The notes below the pieces were generated by a model. It saw only the letters and a program-made list of their open reading frames with translations. It was not told the DNA's origin and did no database searches. DNA of 30,247 nt from a virus, in IMG/VR virus record IMGVR_UViG_3300025151_000185, positions 1 through 30,247 of that record, one strand, 5' to 3'. Positions 23,680 through 30,247 of the stretch are shown piece after piece. Within the stretch, counting starts at the first letter, position 1; every line of letters starts with the position of its first letter. The position numbers and the translations under genes are program-made.

Positions 23680-24117
23680 TTATGCAATACGTATTATGGC
23701 GTTAGATGCGTCTGCTGTGGGAAACTGTATTGTAAAATCCCCATTGATAGATTTTTTAGTACTACCAAAAGCTATTACAGCAATAGCCCTATTAGACTTA
23801 GATGAGTTATATATAATACACCCATCAGCAGAAACAGTTACAGATGACCATGTTGTATTGTCATAATCGACTATAGCTGTAGTACCACTTAATGTGATAG
23901 TAGGATTAGCAAGAGTATTACCCGTTGCTGTATATCCTGCCCCTATAGCTTCGTCGGAATTTCCTGTAACGTCTGAATAATTAGTTGTACTTGCATTATA
24001 CGTACCTGTTGGAGATACTTTAATTAATGCAACCTTTATTGTGTCGGTGTCCAAATCATGTGTACCACCAAGCAGTTCTTGTTTAAATGTGTTACAAACT
24101 GCTGTTGTAATTCCCAT
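23680..24117 (-). CDS. Virion protein, first of two 145-aa sister genes
   Basis: The start is at 24117, not at the in-frame ATG at 24162. The latter lies inside the terminator hairpin after the capsid gene, while 24117 has AAAAGG eight bases before it. The product opens with a helix (ITTAVCNTFKQELLGGTHDL), then DTIKVALIKVSPTG, Gly/Thr strands (AIGAGYTATGNTLANPTITL), a W-containing strand (TTWSSVTVSADGCIIYN), and closes with GDFTIQFPTADASNAIIRIA. This is a beta-sandwich-like phage protein commonly seen near capsid genes, with no named function that I can give. Being the first gene after the capsid terminator, it would be made at a lower level than capsid protein. A decoration or head-completion role is inferred. 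Confidence 0.68.
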   Translation of the reverse strand: MGITTAVCNTFKQELLGGTHDLDTDTIKVALIKVSPTGTYNASTTNYSDVTGNSDEAIGAGYTATGNTLANPTITLSGTTAIVDYDNTTWSSVTVSADGCIIYNSSKSNRAIAVIAFGSTKKSINGDFTIQFPTADASNAIIRIA

Positions 24118-24129
24118 GTTTAAACCTTT

Positions 24130-24165
24130 TATAAATAAGTGGGCCACAATTAAGCAGCCCACTTA
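24130..24165 (-). terminator. Intrinsic terminator after the capsid gene
   Basis: A perfect nine-base inverted repeat, TAAGTGGGC (24136-24144) and GCCCACTTA (24157-24165), has a 12-base loop. On the minus strand it is followed by TTTATAAAA. It lies 11 bases past the capsid stop and just before the ribosome site of the next gene. The T-run is short and broken, so it is probably a partial terminator that limits readthrough to the tail genes and may protect the 3' end of the capsid message. Confidence 0.78.
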
Positions 24166-24176
24166 AAGTTTTAAGA

Positions 24177-25247
24177 TTACGCCAAGTTATACTTAGCAGT
24201 AACTAGCGCCTCTGGACGCAAGATTTTGCGACCATATAGGTGCATACCACGAACAATGTCAGCAAAGCTGTCAGGATCACGGTAAGTTTCAGTCTTGTTG
24301 ATCTGCTCGGCAGTAGCAACGGCTGAACTGTGACCAGCAACGATAACACCGTAGTTAGTGTTTTGGTTAGCTGTTCCAGTAGTAGCGGGGCCAGTACCTA
24401 CAGATGGCAGGTTGTTTGAAACATACACGTTAAAGCCGTGGAAGTTGTTAATAACCAAACCGTTTTGTAGACCAGAACCACCGAAGTCTGCATTCAAGAA
24501 GCGTGAATCTTCATCACGAAGAACTTCCATCATCACTGGGTCAATTACGATCCAACGACCTTGGGTGTCTACGTTTTGAGAATCCAACAAACGACTCATA
24601 CGAGCTACAACCATTGCGGGTGAAGCTGATGCAGTTGGTAGTGCTGTAGCACCGGGCAAACGTGCAGCAATTGGAATTGAGTGGTCGGCAGCACTAGAAG
24701 TAGTGATATTACCGAAGTCACCCTTTTTCAATTTATTAGCAGCAAGCAATTCGTCGTTACCTGCAGACGAGTTTGCTTTAGTGCCGTTAACTGTGTCGTT
24801 TACTACACCTGCGTTTGCGTGAAGCGCAGACTGTTTGTAACCTGACAAGTAGCCAAGAACGTCTTGGTCATATTGATCAGCCAAACGATACGCAGCACGA
24901 TCACTTGCAAGACTTTGGAAGTTGACGTGCGAATGAGCTTCTTCAATGTCATCAATCTTGAAAGCAAAATAGTTAGCTTTGTCGATTGTCAATGAGAAGT
25001 CGTTATCACTAAGGTCTTGAGTTGCGATAGTTGTACCACGTAGGTACGCTGTCACAGAAATTTCAGGTTCCTTAATGATTTTTACTGAGTCACCCATTTG
25101 GGCGATTTCTCCGAAATAATCAGAGTTAGTAATAGCTTCAGATACTGCAGATTTGCGAAATGCAAGTTGCACCTGTTTGCTATAAATGACGGGCGAGAAG
25201 TTACCATTAGGTAAGTTTGAATAGCCCGAAGCCTTTCCAAATGCCAT
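24177..25247 (-). CDS. Major capsid protein (356 aa)
   Basis: The gene follows the scaffold in the standard order and is bracketed by promoters and a terminator, as expected for the most abundant virion protein. The sequence opens MAFGKASGYSNLPNGNFSPV. It then has the SDYFGEIAQMGDSVKII block and the LTIDKANYFAFKIDDIEEAH stretch, typical of marine phage coat proteins of presumed HK97 fold. Later blocks include RWIVIDPVMMEVLRD and NFHGFNVYVSNNLP. It ends RKILRPEALVTAKYNLA. The ATG at 25247 is preceded by AAAGGAG with an eight-base gap. The open frame continues 39 codons upstream, but that extension lacks a good site and runs through the promoter. Capsid identity comes from position, length and pattern; T-number and fold details are not visible. 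Confidence 0.85.
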   Translation of the reverse strand: MAFGKASGYSNLPNGNFSPVIYSKQVQLAFRKSAVSEAITNSDYFGEIAQMGDSVKIIKEPEISVTAYLRGTTIATQDLSDNDFSLTIDKANYFAFKIDDIEEAHSHVNFQSLASDRAAYRLADQYDQDVLGYLSGYKQSALHANAGVVNDTVNGTKANSSAGNDELLAANKLKKGDFGNITTSSAADHSIPIAARLPGATALPTASASPAMVVARMSRLLDSQNVDTQGRWIVIDPVMMEVLRDEDSRFLNADFGGSGLQNGLVINNFHGFNVYVSNNLPSVGTGPATTGTANQNTNYGVIVAGHSSAVATAEQINKTETYRDPDSFADIVRGMHLYGRKILRPEALVTAKYNLA

Positions 25248-25255
25248 TTTAATTA

Positions 25256-25262
25256 CTCCTTT
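25256..25262 (-). promoter_or_regulatory. Strong ribosome binding site of the capsid gene
   Basis: AAAGGAG lies eight bases before the ATG at 25247, near-ideal pairing to the 16S rRNA tail. It decides between this start and the 39-codon longer frame. Confidence 0.85.
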
Positions 25263-25326
25263 AGCATAAAGATACAGATGCAAACCTTCAATTGTTATAC
25301 AGAGGCTAACTCTATTAGGGTGCACT

Positions 25327-25355
25327 ATTATAAGCATTGGCCTATGCTTAATCAA
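25327..25355 (-). promoter_or_regulatory. Sigma70-type promoter close to the capsid gene
   Basis: On the minus strand TTGATT (25350-25355) and a perfect TATAAT (25327-25332) are separated by 17 bases. Transcription would begin near 25320, about 70 bases before the capsid ATG. The spacer contains a seven-base inverted repeat (25331-25337 and 25344-25350) overlapping both promoter elements, which could be an operator or chance. Confidence 0.72.
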
Positions 25356-25415
25356 GTGGGCCATAAGACATTAGGTTGTCCGAAAGCGTATTGTTGTTTG
25401 CGTAGGATAGTTAGG

Positions 25416-25452
25416 GTATAGTGTGGGTAACTATAATAGGGCCACACTATAC
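25416..25452 (-). repeat. Perfect 11-bp inverted repeat in the capsid leader
   Basis: GTATAGTGTGG (25416-25426) and its exact complement (25442-25452) flank a 15-base loop. No T-run follows on either strand, so it is not an ordinary terminator. It would start about seven bases into a transcript from the promoter at 25466-25493 and fold into a 5' hairpin. It could stabilise the message, or act in DNA as a repressor site. Confidence 0.7.
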
Positions 25453-25465
25453 GATTGTACACATA

Positions 25466-25493
25466 GTTATACCAGAATATTTCTACATGTCAA
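25466..25493 (-). promoter_or_regulatory. Sigma70-type promoter with extended -10, upstream of the capsid gene
   Basis: On the minus strand a perfect TTGACA (25488-25493) precedes TATAAC (25466-25471) by 16 bases, with TGG directly before the -10 (the extended -10 TGn pattern). It sits immediately after the scaffold stop at 25500. Transcription would start near 25459. The bases match host-type sigma70 promoters, so the capsid gene need not depend on a phage RNA polymerase. Confidence 0.75.
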
Positions 25494-25499
25494 TAGGTT

Positions 25500-26369
25500 T
25501 TATCGGGCAGAACCCGACATATCGTAAATAAATTTGCCTGTACGGATAGCTTCCATAATGGCATCAGCAGATTCTTCGTACTGGTGAGGTGTCATACTGT
25601 TAACGTCACTCTCTTTAAATACACCAGCTTCACTAGCTGTATCTGGCTGACTTCTACTATTACGACTGTTTACTGATCGTGCCGCATCCTTTGCGTCACT
25701 AGTCTTTTTAGGTTTAATGTTCATGTCTGCTTTATACAAATCAATTGCTCTAGCAGCAGAACGAGAGTCATGGTCATTTTCATATAGAGCATCTTGTACC
25801 CATTTAGGTTGCTCTTCTGCCCAAGTATGAAAGTCATCACTGTCACGAATTTCACCAAAGTCAGGATGAATTTTCATCAATTCAACTTCAGCTTTCTCAC
25901 GAGATGCAGTAGCTTTCATCTCATCAATTTCTTTTACACGATCTTCTAATCCAGCAGCTTGTTCACGTGCCTTTTTAATTGCAATAGTTTCTACAATAGC
26001 TGCTACATCTGGATACTGTGTAGCCCAAGCCTCAATGTCTTCGTCAGACTTAGGTAGTTTAATTTCTTTTTGGGTTACTTCTTTAAGTTGCTTTTGAACC
26101 TCATTAAATTTTTCTTCCCAAACTTTTTCTTTTTCCTGCATGTGGCGGCGAAGATCACCATAACGCTTTTTAAAACTTTTTTCTTCTGCAGTAGCAGGTT
26201 CAGCTTCTTGAGGCTCTTCCTCTTTAACTTCACCCTTTTGTTCCGCAATAAGTTGTTCTAGTTCCTCTTCTTCTTTTTTAATTTTTTCTTCATTGCTGTA
26301 TTTACGATTTGCAAATGCAACTTTCTTTTCAGGCTGTACTTCTGAAGCCATAGTATTAGTATCGGACAT
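25500..26369 (-). CDS. Capsid scaffolding protein (289 aa)
   Basis: Assigned by its place directly before the capsid gene and its composition: an acidic, Glu/Lys-rich, highly helical protein with coiled-coil-like segments at about residues 18-100 (NEEKIKKEEEELEQLIAEQK) and 120-170. The C-terminal half has HPDFGEIRDSDDFHTWAEEQ (about 176-195) followed by KWVQDALYEND, and the tail ends AIMEAIRTGKFIYDMSGSAR. This general pattern recurs in scaffolds of marine podo- and myoviruses. The family forms the temporary core of the prohead and is lost before DNA packaging. AAGGA precedes the ATG by eight bases. No protease domain is visible, so removal would be by exit or by another enzyme. Confidence 0.82.
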   Translation of the reverse strand: MSDTNTMASEVQPEKKVAFANRKYSNEEKIKKEEEELEQLIAEQKGEVKEEEPQEAEPATAEEKSFKKRYGDLRRHMQEKEKVWEEKFNEVQKQLKEVTQKEIKLPKSDEDIEAWATQYPDVAAIVETIAIKKAREQAAGLEDRVKEIDEMKATASREKAEVELMKIHPDFGEIRDSDDFHTWAEEQPKWVQDALYENDHDSRSAARAIDLYKADMNIKPKKTSDAKDAARSVNSRNSRSQPDTASEAGVFKESDVNSMTPHQYEESADAIMEAIRTGKFIYDMSGSAR

Positions 26370-26438
26370 TATGTTTCCTTAAACTGGGGCCACCGTAGCC
26401 ATGTTGGATGGGGGATGAGTAGCCAGCATATCTAGCAT

Positions 26439-29231
26439 TTAGTATCGGGTTGCTAGTCCACCCTTCTTTTTGCCGAATTGTTTTTTAATCCAGCCACCAA
26501 GACCACCAGACTCATCTGTTTTCTTTGCAGATATTTTATCTTGTGGGTCTTTTCCTGTTTTTTCTATATCGTTTTGTCGTCTATTAGCAGTAAGAATAAA
26601 GTGTTGGGCTAATGCAGGATCACTCCTAGCCATATTCTTTTCCCATTCAGCAAGGTGCTCATTAAAGTTTATTTCTGTATTAGGGTTAGACTTATCTAGC
26701 CTATTACTTTTTGAGCCTGTATCTCTTTTAGGTTTAGCTGCCTTTTCTTCTTTTGTTTCTGTTGTATATTTTTTACCTTTATAGGTAAATGTTTTTTTAC
26801 CTTCTCTTTTATTACGGGCAAATGCTTCACTAAATGTTTCTGTTCCACCTTTTTCTTTAGGGTCAAATGCTTTATCTATGTCTCTACCCTTGCCTGTAGA
26901 AACAACACCACGTCCTTTTTCTCCTACAGGCATTGTAGCATAAGAAGGTGCTGTGTCAACTGGTTCTTCTGTAGTAACTAGTGGTGTAGGTCGTGCAGCT
27001 AGTGCCTTTCTTTTAGCCATAGATTTAGCATCACTAAAACTTCTTAGTGGTGCAGCAACAGGTGCTTTTGTAGGTGTAGCTGTTGCAAAAGGACTATCTA
27101 CGTCAATACCAAGAGCCTTAACTTGATCAGTAACAGAAGGTCTAGATTTAGGCCGTAAAGATGTTTCAACAGTTTGTGACACGGGTGGTGCAAGTTCAAG
27201 TACATCACTACTATCACTTACTACTTTTTTTGCATTTGCAATTGTGGCATCAGTATCTTGATTTAGTACTCTGTTTTGAGCCTCTGGACTTAATAGATTT
27301 AATGCTTGTTCCTGTAGTGAAAGTGGTTGCTGTGATGCTATATATTCTTTTGTTGATCTCGTATCAACGTCTGCACTAGGTAGCATAGAAATACCGTCTT
27401 TTGTAAATACACCAGATTCTTGTGGTGCATCATAACGATCAAATGCAGAAATTGCAGCTACTCCCTCTGATGTATCTGGTACTACTCGTGGTGTTGTACG
27501 TAATTGTGCTGTTCCTTCTGCCATAACATATGGATCAAATGATTCTGTATAAGAAGGTGTACCTGTATCTGTATCCATATACTTAGGCACAGTAGAAAAA
27601 CTAGGTGGTACAGGGGCTAGTTGCATATCCGTAGTTACTACATTTGTTTTTCTAGGCGGTGCATTTACTATAGATTCAACAGGTTGTGTTGTTGTAGGCT
27701 GTTGTCTATATTGACTAGCTGCATCTAAACTACCTACATATGCATCAGTAACAGGTGCAGGTTGTTGTGTTAGTTCTACCTGTGGTGTAGCCGACCCATC
27801 ACCATAAAATGCCTTACGAATTTCTGGCAAATCCTTGCGATACTTTTCATCTGCATCTGATACAAAATTAGGGTCATTACTTGCTACATCATAATCACCG
27901 CCTGTAAAACTGTCTCCCCCTTGGCCTGAAGCCAATCTTTGTCTTAAATAATTACTTGCGTCTGTTGTTTCTGCAGGTTCAGGGGCGGGAACAATATCTT
28001 GCAATGCTCTTTGACTAGCTTGCATTTGAGCACCAGTAGATGTATAATTCTGTTCTTCAACAGCGGGTTCTTCTGCAACAGGACGTGCTCGTGATCTAGG
28101 TGAAACTTCTACAGCACCACTTTGTACGTTTGCATTGACAGACGCATTTACCTGTTCTTCAGGTACACCAAGTACACTAGCAACCCCGTCAATAATAGGG
28201 TCGAGGAAACTTAACATACCAGACTTAGTTAACTCTTCTTTTGCAGCAGTAAGTGTAGTTTTATCTTCTGCAGATAAACCACCTTTAGCAAGGGCAGCAT
28301 CAATAGCAGCTACAATATTTTTATCTTGATCTCTCATCATAAGATTACCAACTAGACCTACTGGCCCCATTAACATCATAGCACCTTTTGTTATTAGTCT
28401 AGCTGTTCCTGTAACACTACCTAGTTCATCAACCAATTCATCTGTAGGCATAGCGGCCCAATCAGTAGGCTTTGGTGGTTGTGGCTTTAAAAAGTCTGGT
28501 ACTTCATATTTATCTTTTTCTTGTGCTTGAGATATTTCATTTACTTTAGATGCCACTTCATTTGTATTAGCAGAAGAATCTTCTCCTGTGTATAATGTGT
28601 ATCCTTCTGGGATTGGAAATACAGGTGAGTCACCTATAAAGGGGATAAGAATATTTTCACCCTTTTCGTTGCGGTAGTCTTTAAATGATATTTTACCCTC
28701 ACCCATAACACCACTAAAATCTAAATCAATAGGTTGTGGTTCTTCTCTTTCTGGCAATAATCTACGTGTAGTTTTAAACACAGGCTGTTGAGCATCTTGA
28801 TCTGTTGGTTGTGTGTACGTAGGTTGCGGCTCAGTGCGTCTAGCTGTAGTTGGACGAACAACAAATCCACCATCTTGCATCTCTAGTTCTTCACCCGTAT
28901 CACCAGAAACCACAATAAGATCAGCCACAGTAAACGGCATATCGTCAGGCATAGTGGCTTCATCACCATTACCCATTTGACCCATAGCTTCCATACGTTT
29001 CAAACCCATCTTAGCTTCTTGACGCATTTGCATTAATTTATCTAAACCAATATATCGTGTTACATCTTCGGGAAAAACAAACTCACCTTCACTGACCATA
29101 GCAGGTACATCGTCACGAACACCCTTTTTAGTTCCACCAATAGGAACTTCATTTCCAGATACTTCGTCTACTTCGCCACCCTCATCTTTAAGGCCACCGT
29201 CTTCAAAAAGTTCCATTTGTTGTTCTAGCAT
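26439..29231 (-). CDS. Large, mostly disordered virion-associated protein (930 aa)
   Basis: The N-terminal ~110 residues hold the ordered part: GGEVDEVSGNEVPIGGTKKG, then VRDDVPAMVSEGEFVFPEDV and TRYIGLDKLMQMRQEAKMGL. I remember this block as widespread in structural proteins of marine phages; its function is not known to me. Residues ~130-850 are Pro/Thr/Gln/Ser-rich and look disordered, with a helical, hydrophobic island near 250-340 (ITKGAMMLMGPVGLVGNLMM). The C-terminus is basic (GGWIKKQFGKKKGGLATRY). Between portal and scaffold one usually finds a protease or small head proteins, so a 930-aa disordered protein is unusual. It may be packed inside the head or bind DNA through its basic tail (inference). 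The stop of the 72-aa gene overlaps its AAAGGA ribosome site. Confidence 0.6.
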   Translation of the reverse strand: MLEQQMELFEDGGLKDEGGEVDEVSGNEVPIGGTKKGVRDDVPAMVSEGEFVFPEDVTRYIGLDKLMQMRQEAKMGLKRMEAMGQMGNGDEATMPDDMPFTVADLIVVSGDTGEELEMQDGGFVVRPTTARRTEPQPTYTQPTDQDAQQPVFKTTRRLLPEREEPQPIDLDFSGVMGEGKISFKDYRNEKGENILIPFIGDSPVFPIPEGYTLYTGEDSSANTNEVASKVNEISQAQEKDKYEVPDFLKPQPPKPTDWAAMPTDELVDELGSVTGTARLITKGAMMLMGPVGLVGNLMMRDQDKNIVAAIDAALAKGGLSAEDKTTLTAAKEELTKSGMLSFLDPIIDGVASVLGVPEEQVNASVNANVQSGAVEVSPRSRARPVAEEPAVEEQNYTSTGAQMQASQRALQDIVPAPEPAETTDASNYLRQRLASGQGGDSFTGGDYDVASNDPNFVSDADEKYRKDLPEIRKAFYGDGSATPQVELTQQPAPVTDAYVGSLDAASQYRQQPTTTQPVESIVNAPPRKTNVVTTDMQLAPVPPSFSTVPKYMDTDTGTPSYTESFDPYVMAEGTAQLRTTPRVVPDTSEGVAAISAFDRYDAPQESGVFTKDGISMLPSADVDTRSTKEYIASQQPLSLQEQALNLLSPEAQNRVLNQDTDATIANAKKVVSDSSDVLELAPPVSQTVETSLRPKSRPSVTDQVKALGIDVDSPFATATPTKAPVAAPLRSFSDAKSMAKRKALAARPTPLVTTEEPVDTAPSYATMPVGEKGRGVVSTGKGRDIDKAFDPKEKGGTETFSEAFARNKREGKKTFTYKGKKYTTETKEEKAAKPKRDTGSKSNRLDKSNPNTEINFNEHLAEWEKNMARSDPALAQHFILTANRRQNDIEKTGKDPQDKISAKKTDESGGLGGWIKKQFGKKKGGLATRY

Positions 29232-29241
29232 TGGTTTTCCT

Positions 29242-29460
29242 TTAGTTGGATTTTAATACTTCATCTCGTAGTAATTTTAATCTACGCAACTGATATATTG
29301 CACCTTGTGCTCTATACATAGCAATACTGTTATCTGATTGTTCCATAGCACGATGCTGCTGTGCTATAACAGTATCTAAATACTTACTGAACTGGTCCCA
29401 TTGCTGATGGTTGTTCACTAGCCCCTTGAGGTTGCTCAACTGCTCCTTGCTCATTTCCAC
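29242..29460 (-). CDS. Small helical protein nested in the portal 3' end (72 aa)
   Basis: The first 77 bases overlap the portal gene in another frame. The frame begins GTG at 29460, with ATG at 29454 as an equally good start. AAGGA lies four bases before the GTG and ten before the ATG, so the shorter 70-aa form from the ATG is at least as likely. The product is an all-helical, charged protein (KEQLSNLKGLVNNHQQWDQF, then AQGAIYQLRRLKLLRDEV). This matches a kind of small protein I have seen after portal genes in marine phages, without known role. Translation is probably linked to the portal. Confidence 0.68.
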   Translation of the reverse strand: MEMSKEQLSNLKGLVNNHQQWDQFSKYLDTVIAQQHRAMEQSDNSIAMYRAQGAIYQLRRLKLLRDEVLKSN

Positions 29461-30247
29461 TAAATCCTTGTTCCTGTGGTACTGGAGCTTGCCCTGTACC
29501 TATAGTGCCACCACCTGCACCTGTTGGGTCTGCTGGATTTGCACCTGCTGGTGCTTGTCCTTCAGGTGGTTGCTGCTGCTGAAAGCCCTTCATAAGTTCA
29601 GCTTGAATAGCTGCTTCATCCATATTGTTAGTTACTTTGTCAGGGTCAAGGTCAAGAGACTTTGCAATCTCTCTAATAATATACTGGAATTTTGCAAAAG
29701 GTGCAAGTGCTTGATTAGAAGATATTTGCATAAACTGCATCAAGCGTTGACTGCGTACTTCATTAGCCATAAGGCTTTCTGTACCACGTGCCTTTACTTC
29801 TAAGTCTCCTTTGATGTTGGGATCAAAGTCAAACTGCATATTAAATCTAAACAGACCTTCACCAAGAGGCCGTAATAGATAGTCATCTACATTCTTAATA
29901 ACGTTCTTAATACCGCCCTGTGCAGCACCCATAAGCATACTAATACCAGAAGCGGTACGGCCTACACCAGAAACACCTGTTTGTCCGTGCGCAAAAGATG
30001 GGAAGCCTGTAGACTCATCTGCCAGTACTCGTGCCTTATCAAATAGCTGTAAATTTTCTGAAGCAACGTTAGGAAACTTAGTGCCAAAGATAGCTTGGCC
30101 CGGTGCTCCACCCTGTCTTCTAAATACTTTGCCGGGGTATACTGACAGGTCTTGGCCCGGTACTAAGTTAGTTTCATCTACTTCAATTAAAAGATTACCA
30201 GATAATACAGCATTGTCAACTGCCATTCGCATAAACCCATTCATAAG
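29384..30247 (-). CDS. Portal protein, C-terminal part (cut by the window edge)
   Basis: The frame is open to the right edge (CTT at 30245-30247), so the first visible ATG at 30244 is internal. The visible ~287 residues include GVGRTASGISMLMGAAQGGI and the following LLRPLGEGLFRFNMQFDFD, recognisable as the clip/stem-to-wing part of podovirus-type portal proteins, then helices (RLMQFMQISSNQALAPFAKF). The last ~65 residues are Pro/Gln/Gly-rich and disordered (GQAPAGANPADPTGAGGG). Portals form a dodecameric ring at one capsid vertex for DNA entry and exit. The low-complexity tail shares its DNA with the start of the 72-aa gene, which may constrain it. Identity is supported by sequence pattern and by the scaffold and capsid genes that follow. 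Confidence 0.78.
   Translation of the reverse strand, partial: LMNGFMRMAVDNAVLSGNLLIEVDETNLVPGQDLSVYPGKVFRRQGGAPGQAIFGTKFPNVASENLQLFDKARVLADESTGFPSFAHGQTGVSGVGRTASGISMLMGAAQGGIKNVIKNVDDYLLRPLGEGLFRFNMQFDFDPNIKGDLEVKARGTESLMANEVRSQRLMQFMQISSNQALAPFAKFQYIIREIAKSLDLDPDKVTNNMDEAAIQAELMKGFQQQQPPEGQAPAGANPADPTGAGGGTIGTGQAPVPQEQGFSGNEQGAVEQPQGASEQPSAMGPVQ

Noticed and set aside
24118-24162. N-terminal extension of the first 145-aa sister protein
   Set aside because: It lies in the terminator hairpin after the capsid gene and lacks a ribosome site; 24117 has AAAAGG and gives a length equal to its sister.
25248-25364. N-terminal extension of the capsid protein by 39 residues
   Set aside because: The extension reads through a clear promoter and has no ribosome site, whereas the ATG at 25247 has AAAGGAG at ideal distance and a typical capsid N-terminus.
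25416-25452. The 11-bp inverted repeat as a transcription terminator
   Set aside because: No T-run follows on either strand, and it lies directly downstream of a promoter; an operator or 5' hairpin fits better.
26370-26438. Promoter or terminator in the 69-base gap before the scaffold gene
   Set aside because: I found no convincing -35/-10 pair or stable hairpin; only the AAGGA site for the scaffold is clear.

Overview
The window is one end of the late (virion) gene block of a tailed phage, most likely a short-tailed, podovirus-like marine phage. Evidence for this: a gene-dense, almost gapless minus-strand block of 24 genes running from portal to large internal virion proteins; a portal / scaffold / major capsid order; two adjacent proteins resembling the T7 gp11/gp12 tail-tube pair; no tape-measure gene among them; and several large alanine/glutamine-rich proteins of the internal or ejected type. 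A segment in the 930-aa protein (motif SEGEFVFPEDV) and the NLSNRQQ repeats of the 632-aa protein are types I remember from marine phages. No host gene, integrase, tRNA, rRNA, terminase, lysozyme or polymerase lies in the window, so host and lifestyle stay open. The marine assignment rests on family memory, not on a search.

Layout, read in the direction of transcription (minus strand, 30247 down to 469): C-terminal part of the portal; a nested 72-aa protein; a 930-aa disordered protein; the scaffold; a 252-bp control region with two sigma70-type promoters and an 11-bp inverted repeat; the major capsid protein followed by an intrinsic terminator; two 145-aa sister proteins and a 124-aa protein; three tandem fibre genes (817, 406 and 376 aa) with YadA-head-like repeats and a common C-terminal domain; a 101-aa and a 46-aa protein; a 573-aa two-module propeller-like protein; a 517-aa protein with 19 short repeats; a 105-aa protein; the gp11-like and gp12-like tail proteins; a 713-aa fibre and a 296-aa one-module propeller-like protein; two small membrane proteins; and then five proteins (632, 66, 169, 386 and 1210 aa) that probably include the internal/ejected virion proteins. 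Seven junctions are TAATG one-base overlaps, so much of the block is probably translationally coupled.

On the plus strand at the left edge are the end of an unrecognised gene and a MazG-type nucleotide pyrophosphohydrolase gene. They converge on the late block. A GGGGGC/GCCCCC hairpin with a T-rich run on both sides terminates both directions.

The most unusual feature is the density and variety of surface-appendage genes. Seven or more repeat-built adhesin-like proteins lie within about 14 kb (8649-22845). They include three fibre genes sharing one C-terminal domain, and two propeller-like proteins whose lengths are explained by one and two copies of the same five-unit module. Some of these genes look richer in G+C than their neighbours, which suggests exchange of host-recognition modules. 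The other notable region is the promoter-hairpin-terminator arrangement bracketing the capsid gene.
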